Shown here one piece after another: positions 26,168-39,344 of a DNA stretch of 64,000 bases (the first letter of the stretch is position 1; the number at the start of each line of letters is the position of its first letter). The translations under genes and the position numbers were made by a program. The stretch comes from Steinernema hermaphroditum (taxonomy: Eukaryota; Nematoda; Chromadorea; Rhabditida; Steinernematidae). The stretch spans positions 1 to 64,000 of the forward strand of contig CM059623.1 of assembly GCA_030435675.1 (NCBI GenBank), read 5' to 3'. The notes under the pieces are model-generated. The model was not told the DNA's origin. It ran no database searches and saw only the letters and a program-made list of their open reading frames with translations.

Positions 26168-29100
26168 TTGGAGCAGGAGGGTCAGATGCAGAGCTTTTGG
26201 TATGAGCAAGGGCCCTGCTGTCTCGAATTGAAAGTTTTGCAGGAAACTAAGATAGTCCACAGTAATCCCAACGGGAATAGGCGCGTTCGATCAGGCTCGT
26301 GCAGTTCTATAAGATCCAATCATAAAAATGATATGGTACTTTGGAGCAGGAGGGTCAGATGCAGAGCTCTTTGGTATGAGCAAGGGCCCTGCTGTCTCGA
26401 ATTGAAAGTTTTGCAGGAAACTAAGATAGTCCACAGTAATCCCAACGGGAATAGGCGCGTTCGATCAGGCTCGTGCAGTTCTATAAGATCCAATCATAAA
26501 AATGATATGGTACTTTGGAGCAGGAGGGTCAGATGCAGAGCTCTTGGTATGAGCAAGGGCCCTGCTGTCTCGAATTGAAAGTTTTGCAGGAAACTAAGAT
26601 AGTCCACAGTAATCCCAACGAGAGTAGGCGCGTTCGATCAGGCTCGTGCAGTTCTATAAGATCCAATCATAAAAATGATATGGTACTTTGGAGCAGGAGG
26701 GTCAGATGCAGAGCTTTTTGGTATGAGCAAGGGCCCTGCTGTCTCGAATTGAAAGTTTTGCAGGAAACTAAGATAGTCCACAGTAATCCCAACGAGAGTA
26801 GGCGCGTTCGATCAGGCTCGTGCAGTTCTATAAGATCCAATCATAAAAATGATATGGTACTTTGGAGCAGGAGGGTCAGATGCAGAGCTCTTGGTATGAG
26901 CAAGGGCCCTGCTGTCTCGAATTGAAAGTTTTGCAGGAAACTAAGATAGTCCACAGTAATCCCAACGGGAATAGGCGCGTTCGATCAGGCTCGTGCAGTT
27001 CTACAAGATCCAACCATAAAAATGCTACGGTACTTTGGAGCGGGAGGGTCAGATGCAGAGCTCTTTGTATGAGCAAGGACCCTGCTGTCTCGAATTGAAA
27101 GTTTTGCAGGAAACTAAGATAGTCCACAGTAATCCCAACGGGAATAGGCGCGTTCGATCAGGCTCGTGCAGTTCTATAAGATCCAATCATAAAAATGATA
27201 TGGTACTTTGGAGCAGGAGGGTCAGATGCAGAGCTCTTGGTATGAGCAAGGGTCCTGCTGTCTCGAATTGAAAGTTTTGCAGGAAACTAAGATAGTCCAC
27301 AGTAATCCCAACGGGAATAGGCGCGTTCGATCAGGCTCGTGCAGTTCTATAATATCCAATCATAAAAATGATATGGTACTTTGGAGCAGGAGGGTCAGAT
27401 GCAGAGCTCTTGGTATGAGCAAGGGTCCTGCTGTCTCGAATTGAAAGTTTTGCAGGAAACTAAGATAGTCCACAGTAATCCCAACGGGAATAGGCGCGTT
27501 CGATCAGGCTCGTGCAGTTCTATAAGATCCAATCATAAAAATGATATGGTACTTTGGAGCAGGAGGGTCAGATGCAGAGCTTTTGGTATGAGCAAGGGCC
27601 CTGCTGTCTCGAATTGAAAGTTTTGCAGGAAACTAAGATAGTCCACAGGAAATCCAACAAGAGTAGGCGCGTTCGATCAGGCTCGTGCAGTTCTACAAGA
27701 TCCAATCATAAAAATGCTACGGTACTTTGGAGCAGGAGGGTCAGATGCAGAGCTTTTGGTATGAGCAAGGGCCCTGCTGTCTCGAATTGAAAGTTTTGCA
27801 GGAAACTAAGATAGTCCACAGTAAATCCAACGAGAATAGGCGCGTTCGATCAGGCTCGTGCAGTTCTACAAGATCCAATCATAAAAATGCTATGGTACTT
27901 TGGAGCAGGAGGGTCAGATGCAGAGCTCTTGGTATGAGCAAGGGCCCTGTCTGTCTCGAATTGAAAGTTTTGCAGGAAACTAAGATAGTCCACAGTAATC
28001 CCAACGGGAATAGGCGCGTTCGATCAGGCTCGTGCAGTTCTACAAGATCCAATCATAAAAATGATATGGTACTTTGGAGCAGGAGGGTCAGATGCAGAGC
28101 TTTTGGTATGAGCAAGGGCCCTGCTGTCTCGAATTGAAAGTTTTGCAGGAAACTAAGATAGTCCACAGTAATCCCAACGGGAATAGGCGCGTTCGATCAG
28201 GCTCGTGCAGTTCTACAAGATCCAATCATAAAAATGCTACGGTACTTTGGAGCGGGAGGGTCAGATGCAGAGCTCTTTGTATGAGCAAGGACCCTGCTGT
28301 CTCGAATTGAAAGTTTTGCAGGAAACTAAGATAGTCCACAGGAAATCCAACAAGAGTAGGCGCGTTCGATCAGGCTCGTGCAGTTCTACAAGATCCAATC
28401 ATAAAAATGCTATGGTACTTTGGAGCAGGAGGGGTCAGATGCAGAGCTTTTGGTATGAGCAAGGGCCCTGCTGTCTCGAATTGAAAGTTTTGCAGGAAAC
28501 TAAGATAGTCCACAGGAAATCCAACGAGAATAGGCGCGTTCGATCAGGCTCGTGCAGTTCTACAAGATCCAATCATAAAAATGCTATGGTACTTTGGAGC
28601 AGGAGGGTCAGATGCAGAGCTCTTGGTATGAGCAAGGGCCCTGCTGTCTCGAATTGAAAGTTTTGCAGGAAACTAAGATAGTCCACAGGAAATCCAACAA
28701 GAGTAGGCGCGTTCGATCAGGCTCGTGCAGTTCTACAAGATCCAATCATAAAAATGCTATGGTACTTTGGAGCGGGAGGGTCAGATGCAGAGCTCTTTGT
28801 ATGAGCAAGGACCCTGCTGTCTCGAATTGAAAGTTTTGCAGGAAACTCAGATAGTCCACAGTAATCCCAACGGGAATAGGCGCGTTCGATCAGGCTCGTG
28901 CAGTTCTACAAGATCCAATCATAAAAATGCTATGGTACTTTGGAGCAGGAGGGTCAGATGCAGAGCTCTTTGTATGAGCAAGGACCCTGCTGTCTCGAAT
29001 TGAAAGTTTTGCAGGAAACTAAGATAGTCCACAGTAATCCCAACGGGAATAGGCGCGTTCGATCAGGCTCGTGCAGTTCTACAAGATCCAATCATAAAAA

Positions 29101-32100
29101 TGATATGGTACTTTGGAGCAGGAGGGTCAGATGCAGAGCTCTTGGTATGAGCAAGGGTCCTGCTGTCTCGAATTGAAAGTTTTGCAGGAAACTAAGATAG
29201 TCCACAGTAATCCCAACGGGAATAGGCGCGTTCGATCAGGCTCGTGCAGTTCTACAAGATCCAATCATAAAAATGATATGGTACTTTGGAGCAGGAGGGT
29301 CAGATGCAGAGCTCTTGGTATGAGCAAGGGCCCTGCTGTCTCGAATTGAAAGTTTTGCAGGAAACTAAGATAGTCCACAGTAATCCCAACGGGAATAGGC
29401 GCGTTCGATCAGGCTCGTGCAGTTCTACAAGATCCAATCATAAAAATGCTATGGTACTTTGGAGCAGGAGGGTCAGATGCAGAACTCTTTGTATGAACAA
29501 GGGCCCTGCTGTCTCGAATTGAAAGTTTTGCAGGAAACTAAGATAGTCCACAGTAATCCCAACGGGAATAGGCGCGTTCGATCAGGCTCGTGCAGTTCTA
29601 CAAGATCCAATCATAAAAATGCTATGGTACTTTGGAGCAGGAGGGTCAGATGCAGAGCTCTTTGTATGAGCAAGGACCCTATCTGTCTCGAATTGAAAGT
29701 TTTGCAGGAAACTAAGATAGTCCACAGTAATCCCAACGGGAATAGGCGCGTTCGATCAGGCTCGTGCAGTTCTACAAGATCCAATCATAAAAATGATATG
29801 GTACTTTGGAGCAGGAGGGTCAGATGCAGAGCTTTTGGTATGAGCAAGGGCCCTGCTGTCTCGAATTGAAAGTTTTGCAGGAAACTAAGATAGTCCACAG
29901 GAAATCCAACAAGAGTAGGCGCGTTCGATCAGGCTCGTGCAGTTCTACAAGATCCAATCATAAAAATGCTATGGTACTTTGGAGCAGGAGGGGTCAGATG
30001 CAGAGCTCTTTGGTATGAGCAAGGGCCCTGCTGTCTCGAATTGAAAGTTTTGCAGGAAACTAAGATAGTCCACAGGAAATCCAACGAGAATAGGCGCGTT
30101 CGATCAGGCTCGTGCAGTTCTACAAGATCCAATCATAAAAATGCTATGGTACTTTGGAGCAGGAGGGTCAGATGCAGAGCTCTTTGGTATGAGCAAGGGC
30201 CCTAACTGTCTCGAATTGAAAGTTTTGCAGGAAACTAAGATAGTCCACAGGAAATCCAACAAGAGTAGGCGCGTTCGATCAGGCTCGTGCAGTTCTACAA
30301 GATCCAATCATAAAAATGCTATGGTACTTTGGAGCAGGAGGGTCAGATGCAGAACTCTTTGTATGAACAAGGCCCTATCTGTCTCGAATTGAAAGTTTTG
30401 CAGGAAACTAAGATAGTCCACAGTAATCCCAACGGGAATAGGCGCGTTCGATCAGGCTCGTGCAGTTCTACAAGATCCAATCATAAAAATGCTATGGTAC
30501 TTTGGAGCAGGAGGGTCAGATGCAGAACTCTTTGTATGAACAAGGCCCTGTCTGTCTCGAATTGAAAGTTTTGCAGGAAACTAAGATAGTCCACAGTAAT
30601 CCCAACGGGAATAGGCGCGTTCGATCAGGCTCGTGCAGTTCTACAAGATCCAATCATAAAAATGCTATGGTACTTTGGAGCAGGAGGGTCAGATGCAGAG
30701 CTCTTGGTATGAGCAAGGGTCCTGCTGTCTCGAATTGAAAGTTTTGCAGGAAACTAAGATAGTCCACAGTAATCCCAACGGGAATAGGCGCGTTCGATCA
30801 GGCTCGTGCAGTTCTACAAGATCCAATCATAAAAATGCTATGGTACTTTGGAGCAGGAGGGTCAGATGCAGAACTCTTTGGTATGAACAAGGGCCCTATC
30901 TGTCTCGAATTGAAAGTTTTGCAGGAAACTAAGATAGTCCACAGTAATCCCAACGGGAATAGGCGCGTTCGATCAGGCTCGTGCAGTTCTACAAGATCCA
31001 ATCATAAAAATGCTATGGTACTTTGGAGCAGGAGGGTCAGATGCAGAACTCTTTGTATGAACAAGGGCCCTATCTGTCTCGAATTGAAAGTTTTGCAGGA
31101 AACTAAGATAGTCCACAGTAATCCCAACGGGAATAGGCGCGTTCGATCAGGCTCGTGCAGTTCTACAAGATCCAATCATAAAAATGCTATGGTACTTTGG
31201 AGCAGGAGGGTCAGATGCAGAACTCTTTGTATGAACAAGGACCTATCTGTCTCGAATTGAAAGTTTTGCAGGAAACTAAGATAGTCCACAGTAATCCCAA
31301 CGGGAATAGGCGCGTTCGATCAGGCTCGTGCAGTTCTACAAGATCCAATCATAAAAATGCTATGGTACTTTGGAGCAGGAGGGTCAGATGCAGAGCTCTT
31401 GGTATGAGCAAGGGTCCTGCTGTCTCGAATTGAAAGTTTTGCAGGAAACTAAGATAGTCCACAGTAATCCCAACGGGAATAGGCGCGTTCGATCAGGCTC
31501 GTGCAGTTCTACAAGATCCAATCATAAAAATGCTATGGTACTTTGGAGCAGGAGGGTCAGATGCAGAACTCTTTGTATGAACAAGGCCCTAACTGTCTCG
31601 AATTGAAAGTTTTGCAGGAAACTAAGATAGTCCACAGTAATCCCAACGGGAATAGGCGCGTTCGATCAGGCTCGTGCAGTTCTACAAGATCCAATCATAA
31701 AAATGCTATGGTACTTTGGAGCAGGAGGGTCAGATGCAGAACTCTTTGTATGAACAAGGCTCCTATCTGTCTCGAATTGAAAGTTTTGCAGGAAACTAAG
31801 ATAGTCCACAGTAATCCCAACGGGAATAGGCGCGTTCGATCAGGCTCGTGCAGTTCTACAAGATCCAATCATAAAAATGCTATGGTACTTTGGAGCAGGA
31901 GGGTCAGATGCAGAACTCTTTGTATGAACAAGGGCCCTATCTGTCTCGAATTGAAAGTTTTGCAGGAAACTAAGATAGTCCACAGGAAATCCAACGAGAG
32001 TAGGCGCGTTCGATCAGGCTCGTGCAGTTCTACAAGATCCAATCATAAAAATGCTATGGTACTTTGGAGCAGGAGGGTCAGATGCAGAGCTCTTGGTATG

Positions 32101-35100
32101 AGCAAGGGTCCTGCTGTCTCGAATTGAAAGTTTTGCAGGAAACTAAGATAGTCCACAGTAATCCCAACGGGAATAGGCGCGTTCGATCAGGCTCGTGCAG
32201 TTCTACAAGATCCAATCATAAAAATGCTATGGTACTTTGGAGCAGGAGGGTCAGATGCAGAGCTCTTTGGTATGAGCAAGGGCCCTGTCTGTCTCGAATT
32301 GAAAGTTTTGCAGGAAACTAAGATAGTCCACAGGAAATCCAACGAGAGTAGGCGCGTTCGATCAGGCTCGTGCAGTTCTACAAGATCCAATCATAAAAAT
32401 GCTATGGTACTTTGGAGCAGGAGGGTCAGATGCAGAACTCTTTGTATGAACAAGGACCTAACTGTCTCGAATTGAAAGTTTTGCAGGAAACTAAGATAGT
32501 CCACAGTAATCCCAACGGGAATAGGCGCGTTCGATCAGGCTCGTGCAGTTCTACAAGATCCAATCATAAAAATGCTATGGTACTTTGGAGCAGGAGGGTC
32601 AGATGCAGAACTCTTTGTATGAACAAGGGCCCTATCTGTCTCGAATTGAAAGTTTTGCAGGAAACTAAGATAGTCCACAGTAATCCCAACGGGAATAGGC
32701 GCGTTCGATCAGGCTCGTGCAGTTCTACAAGATCCAATCATAAAAATGCTATGGTACTTTGGAGCAGGAGGGTCAGATGCAGAACTCTTTGTATGAACAA
32801 GGCCCTATCTGTCTCGAATTGAAAGTTTTGCAGGAAACTAAGATAGTCCACAGTAATCCCAACGGGAATAGGCGCGTTCGATCAGGCTCGTGCAGTTCTA
32901 CAAGATCCAATCATAAAAATGCTATGGTACTTTGGAGCAGGAGGGTCAGATGCAGAGCTCTTTGTATGAGCAAGGACCCTGCTGTCTCGAATTGAAAGTT
33001 TTGCAGGAAACTAAGATAGTCCACAGTAATCCCAACGGGAATAGGCGCGTTCGATCAGGCTCGTGCAGTTCTACAAGATCCAATCATAAAAATGCTATGG
33101 TACTTTGGAGCAGGAGGGTCAGATGCAGAGCTCTTGGTATGAGCAAGGGTCCTGCTGTCTCGAATTGAAAGTTTTGCAGGAAACTAAGATAGTCCACAGT
33201 AATCCCAACGGGAATAGGCGCGTTCGATCAGGCTCGTGCAGTTCTACAAGATCCAATCATAAAAATGCTATGGTACTTTGGAGCAGGAGGGTCAGATGCA
33301 GAACTCTTTGGTATGAGCAAGGGCCCTGCTGTCTCGAATTGAAAGTTTTGCAGGAAACTAAGATAGTCCACAGGAAATCCAACAAGAGTAGGCGCGTTCG
33401 ATCAGGCTCGTGCAGTTCTACAAGATCCAATCATAAAAATGCTATGGTACTTTGGAGCAGGAGGGTCAGATGCAGAACTCTTTGTATGAACAAGGCCCTA
33501 TCTGTCTCGAATTGAAAGTTTTGCAGGAAACTAAGATAGTCCACAGTAATCCCAACGGGAATAGGCGCGTTCGATCAGGCTCGTGCAGTTCTACAAGATC
33601 CAATCATAAAAATGCTATGGTACTTTGGAGCAGGAGGGTCAGATGCAGAACTCTTTGTATGAACAAGGGCCCTATCTGTCTCGAATTGAAAGTTTTGCAG
33701 GAAACTAAGATAGTCCACAGTAAATCCAACGAGAATAGGCGCGTTCGATCAGGCTCGTGCAGTTCTACAAGATCCAATCATAAAAATGCTATGGTACTTT
33801 GGAGCAGGAGGGTCAGATGCAGAGCTCTTTGTATGAACAAGGGCCCTACTGTCTCGAATTGAAAGTTTTGCAGGAAACTAAGATAGTCCACAGTAATCCC
33901 AACGGGAATAGGCGCGTTCGATCAGGCTCGTGCAGTTCTACAAGATCCAATCATAAAAATGCTATGGTACTTTGGAGCAGGAGGGTCAGATGCAGAGCTC
34001 TTGGTATGAGCAAGGGCCCTGCTGTCTCGAATTGAAAGTTTTGCAGGAAACTAAGATAGTCCACAGTAATCCCAACGGGAATAGGCGCGTTCGATCAGGC
34101 TCGTGCAGTTCTACAAGATCCAATCATAAAAATGCTATGGTACTTTGGAGCAGGAGGGTCAGATGCAGAGCTCTTGGTATGAGCAAGGGCCCTGCTGTCT
34201 CGAATTGAAAGTTTTGCAGGAAACTAAGATAGTCCACAGGAAATCCAACAAGAGTAGGCGCGTTCGATCAGGCTCGTGCAGTTCTACAAGATCCAATCAT
34301 AAAAATGCTATGGTACTTTGGAGCAGGAGGGTCAGATGCAGAGCTCTTTGTATGAGCAAGGACCCTGCTGTCTCGAATTGAAAGTTTTGCAGGAAACTAA
34401 GATAGTCCACAGTAATCCCAACGGGAATAGGCGCGTTCGATCAGGCTCGTGCAGTTCTACAAGATCCAATCATAAAAATGCTATGGTACTTTGGAGCAGG
34501 AGGGTCAGATGCAGAGCTCTTGGTATGAGCAAGGGCCCTGCTGTCTCGAATTGAAAGTTTTGCAGGAAACTAAGATAGTCCACAGTAAATCCAACGAGAA
34601 TAGGCGCGTTCGATCAGGCTCGTGCAGTTCTACAAGATCCAATCATAAAAATGCTATGGTACTTTGGAGCAGGAGGGTCAGATGCAGAGCTCTTTGGTAT
34701 GAGCAAGGGCCCTGCTGTCTCGAATTGAAAGTTTTGCAGGAAACTAAGATAGTCCACAGTAATCCCAACGGGAATAGGCGCGTTCGATCAGGCTCGTGCA
34801 GTTCTACAAGATCCAATCATAAAAATGCTATGGTACTTTGGAGCAGGAGGGTCAGATGCAGAGCTCTTGGTATGATGAGCAAGGGCCCTGCTGTCTCGAA
34901 TTGAAAGTTTTGCAGGAAACTAAGATAGTCCACAGTAATCCCAACGGGAATAGGCGCGTTCGATCAGGCTCGTGCAGTTCTACAAGATCCAATCATAAAA
35001 ATGCTATGGTACTTTGGAGCAGGAGGGTCAGATGCAGAGCTCTTGGTATGAGCAAGGGTCCTGCTGTCTCGAATTGAAAGTTTTGCAGGAAACTAAGATA

Positions 35101-37787
35101 GTCCACAGTAATCCCAACGGGAATAGGCGCGTTCGATCAGGCTCGTGCAGTTCTACAAGATCCAATCATAAAAATGCTATGGTACTTTGGAGCAGGAGGG
35201 TCAGATGCAGAGCTCTTTGTATGAGCAAGGGCCCTGTCTGTCTCGAATTGAAAGTTTTGCAGGAAACTAAGATAGTCCACAGTAATCCCAACGGGAATAG
35301 GCGCGTTCGATCAGGCTCGTGCAGTTCTACAAGATCCAATCATAAAAATGCTATGGTACTTTGGAGCAGGAGGGTCAGATGCAGAGCTCTTTGTATGAGC
35401 AAGGACCCTGCTGTCTCGAATTGAAAGTTTTGCAGGAAACTAAGATAGTCCACAGTAATCCCAACGGGAATAGGCGCGTTCGATCAGGCTCGTGCAGTTC
35501 TACAAGATCCAATCATAAAAATGCTATGGTACTTTGGAGCAGGAGGGTCAGATGCAGAGCTCTTGGTATGAGCAAGGGTCCTGCTGTCTCGAATTGAAAG
35601 TTTTGCAGGAAACTAAGATAGTCCACAGTAATCCCAACGGGAATAGGCGCGTTCGATCAGGCTCGTGCAGTTCTACAAGATCCAATCATAAAAATGCTAT
35701 GGTACTTTGGAGCAGGAGGGTCAGATGCAGAGCTCTTGGTATGAGCAAGGGTCCTGCTGTCTCGAATTGAAAGTTTTGCAGGAAACTAAGATAGTCCACA
35801 GTAATCCCAACGGGAATAGGCGCGTTCGATCAGGCTCGTGCAGTTCTACAAGATCCAATCATAAAAATGCTATGGTACTTTGGAGCAGGAGGGTCAGATG
35901 CAGAGCTCTTTGGTATGAGCAAGGGCCCTGCTGTCTCGAATTGAAAGTTTTGCAGGAAACTAAGATAGTCCACAGGAAATCCAACAAGAGTAGGCGCGTT
36001 CGATCAGGCTCGTGCAGTTCTACAAGATCCAATCATAAAAATGCTATGGTACTTTGGAGCGGGAGGGTCAGATGCAGAGCTCTTTGTATGAGCAAGGACC
36101 CTGCTGTCTCGAATTGAAAGTTTTGCAGGAAACTAAGATAGTCCACAGTAATCCCAACGGGAATAGGCGCGTTCGATCAGGCTCGTGCAGTTCTACAAGA
36201 TCCAATCATAAAAATGCTATGGTACTTTGGAGCAGGAGGGTCAGATGCAGAGCTCTTTGTATGAGCAAGGGCCCTGCTGTCTCGAATTGAAAGTTTTGCA
36301 GGAAACTAAGATAGTCCACAGTAATCCCAACGGGAATAGGCGCGTTCGATCAGGCTCGTGCAGTTCTACAAGATCCAATCATAAAAATGATATGGTACTT
36401 TGGAGCAGGAGGGTCAGATGCAGAGCTCTTTGGTATGAGCAAGGGCCCTGCTGTCTCGAATTGAAAGTTTTGCAGGAAACTAAGATAGTCCACAGGAAAT
36501 CCAACGAGAATAGGCGCGTTCGATCAGGCTCGTGCAGTTCTACAAGATCCAATCATAAAAATGCTATGGTACTTTGGAGCAGGAGGGTCAGATGCAGAGC
36601 TCTTTGTATGAGCAAGGACCCTGCTGTCTCGAATTGAAAGTTTTGCAGGAAACTAAGATAGTCCACAGTAAATCCAACGAGAATAGGCGCGTTCGATCAG
36701 GCTCGTGCAGTTCTACAAGATCCAATCATAAAAATGATATGGTACTTTGGAGCAGGAGGGTCAGATGCAGAGCTCTTGGTATGAGCAAGGGTCCTGCTGT
36801 CTCGAATTGAAAGTTTTGCAGGAAACTAAGATAGTCCACAGTAATCCCAACGGGAATAGGCGCGTTCGATCAGGCTCGTGCAGTTCTACAAGATCCAATC
36901 ATAAAAATGATATGGTACTTTGGAGCAGGAGGGTCAGATGCAGAGCTTTTGGTATGAGCAAGGGCCCTGCTGTCTCGAATTGAAAGTTTTGCAGGAAACT
37001 AAGATAGTCCACAGGAAATCCAACGAGAATAGGCGCGTTCGATCAGGCTCGTGCAGTTCTACAAGATCCAATCATAAAAATGCTATGGTACTTTGGAGCA
37101 GGAGGGGTCAGATGCAGAGCTCTTGGTATGAGCAAGGGCCCTGCTGTCTCGAATTGAAAGTTTTGCAGGAAACTAAGATAGTCCACAGTAAATCCAACGA
37201 GAATAGGCGCGTTCGATCAGGCTCGTGCAGTTCTACAAGATCCAATCATAAAAATGCTATGGTACTTTGGAGCAGGAGGGTCAGATGCAGAGCTCTTTGG
37301 TATGAGCAAGGGCCCTGCTGTCTCGAATTGAAAGTTTTGCAGGAAACTAAGATAGTCCACAGTAAATCCAACGAGAATAGGCGCGTTCGATCAGGCTCGT
37401 GCAGTTCTACAAGATCCAATCATAAAAATGCTATGGTACTTTGGAGCAGGAGGGTCAGATGCAGAGCTTTTGGTATGAGCAAGGGCCCTGCTGTCTCGAA
37501 TTGAAAGTTTTGCAGGAAACTAAGATAGTCCACAGTAATCCCAACGGGAATAGGCGCGTTCGATCAGGCTCGTGCAGTTCTACAAGATCCAATCATAAAA
37601 ATGATATGGTACTTTGGAGCAGGAGGGTCAGATGCAGAGCTCTTTGGTATGAGCAAGGGCCCTGCTGTCTCGAATTGAAAGTTTTGCAGGAAACTAAGAT
37701 AGTCCACAGTAATCCCAACGGGAATAGGCGCGTTCGATCAGGCTCGTGCAGTTCTACAAGATCCAATCATAAAAATGCTACGGTACT
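26168..37787 (+). repeat. Segment rich in 174-bp and other length-variant monomers
   Basis: Single-base insertions recur at three points. These are ctctttggtatg (hybrid of ctctttgtatg and ctcttggtatg), ggaggggtc for ggagggtc, and ggccctatctgtc or ggccctgtctgtc for ggccctgctgtc. Between about 29,460 and 33,840 many units also carry cagaactctttgtatgaacaagg. Nearly all units in 29-37.6 kb share ctacaagatccaatcataaaaatgctatgg. Because 174 is divisible by three, the length change joins successive open frames into 136- and 194-codon runs. This is an arithmetic effect, not a sign of coding. Confidence 0.85.
34872..34877 (+). repeat. 3-bp duplication giving a 176-bp monomer
   Basis: tatgatgagc replaces tatgagc, duplicating three bases. 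It is unique in the window. Confidence 0.9.
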
Positions 37788-39344
37788 TTGGAGCGGGAGG
37801 GTCAGATGCAGAGCTCTTTGTATGAGCAAGGACCCTGCTGTCTCGAATTGAAAGTTTTGCAGGAAACTAAGATAGTCCACAGTAATCCCAACGGGAATAG
37901 GCGCGTTCGATCAGGCTCGTGCAGTTCTACAAGATCCAATCATAAAAATGCTATGGTACTTTGGAGCAGGAGGGTCAGATGCAGAGCTCTTGGTATGAGC
38001 AAGGGCCCTGCTGTCTCGAATTGAAAGTTTTGCAGGAAACTAAGATAGTCCACAGTAAATCCAACGAGAATAGGCGCGTACGATCAGGCTCGTGCAGTTC
38101 TACAAGATCCAATCATAAAAATGCTATGGTACTTTGGAGCAGGAGGGTCAGATGCAGAGCTTTTGGTATGAGCAAGGGCCCTGCTGTCTCGAATTGAAAG
38201 TTTTGCAGGAAACTAAGATAGTCCACAGTAATCCCAACGGGAATAGGCGCGTTCGATCAGGCTCGTGCAGTTCTATAAGATCCAATCATAAAAATGATAT
38301 GGTACTTTGGAGCAGGAGGGTCAGATGCAGAGCTCTTGGTATGAGCAAGGGCCCTGCTGTCTCGAATTGAAAGTTTTGCAGGAAACTAAGATAGTCCACA
38401 GTAATCCCAACGGGAATAGGCGCGTTCGATCAGGCTCGTGCAGTTCTACAAGATACAATCATAAAAATGCTATGGTACTTTGGAGCAGGAGGGTCAGATG
38501 CAGAGCTCTTTGTATGAGCAAGGACCCTGCTGTCTCGAATTGAAAGTTTTGCAGGAAACTAAGATAGTCCACAGTAATCCCAACGGGAATAGGCGCGTTC
38601 GATCAGGCTCGTGCAGTTCTATAAGATCCAATCATAAAAATGATATGGTACTTTGGAGCAGGAGGGTCAGATGCAGAGCTTTTGGTATGAGCAAGGGCCC
38701 TGCTGTCTCGAATTGAAAGTTTTGCAGGAAACTAAGATAGTCCACAGGAAATCCAACGAGAATAGGCGCGTTCGATCAGGCTCGTGCAGTTCTATAAGAT
38801 CCAATCATAAAAATGATATGGTACTTTGGAGCAGGAGGGTCAGATGCAGAGCTCTTGGTATGAGCAAGGGTCCTGCTGTCTCGAATTGAAAGTTTTGCAG
38901 GAAACTAAGATAGTCCACAGTAATCCCAACGGGAATAGGCGCGTTCGATCAGGCTCGTGCAGTTCTATAAGATCCAATCATAAAAATGATATGGTACTTT
39001 GGAGCAGGAGGGTCAGATGCAGAGCTTTTGGTATGAGCAAGGGCCCTGCTGTCTCGAATTGAAAGTTTTGCAGGAAACTAAGATAGTCCACAGGAAATCC
39101 AACAAGAGTAGGCGCGTTCGATCAGGCTCGTGCAGTTCTACAAGATACAATCATAAAAATGCTACGGTACTTTGGAGCGGGAGGGTCAGATGCAGAGCTC
39201 TTTGTATGAGCAAGGACCCTGCTGTCTCGAATTGAAAGTTTTGCAGGAAACTAAGATAGTCCACAGTAATCCCAACGGGAATAGGCGCGTTCGATCAGGC
39301 TCGTGCAGTTCTATAAGATCCAATCATAAAAATGATATGGTACT

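Noticed and set aside
26876..30307. Antisense frames of 67-83 aa in the left array
   Set aside because: Reverse-strand readings of the same monomer, appearing only where variants remove a stop.
10617..37851. Longer 135-194-aa open frames in the array
   Set aside because: They are fusions of neighbouring repeat frames caused by 174-bp (or otherwise in-frame) monomers and have no independent content.
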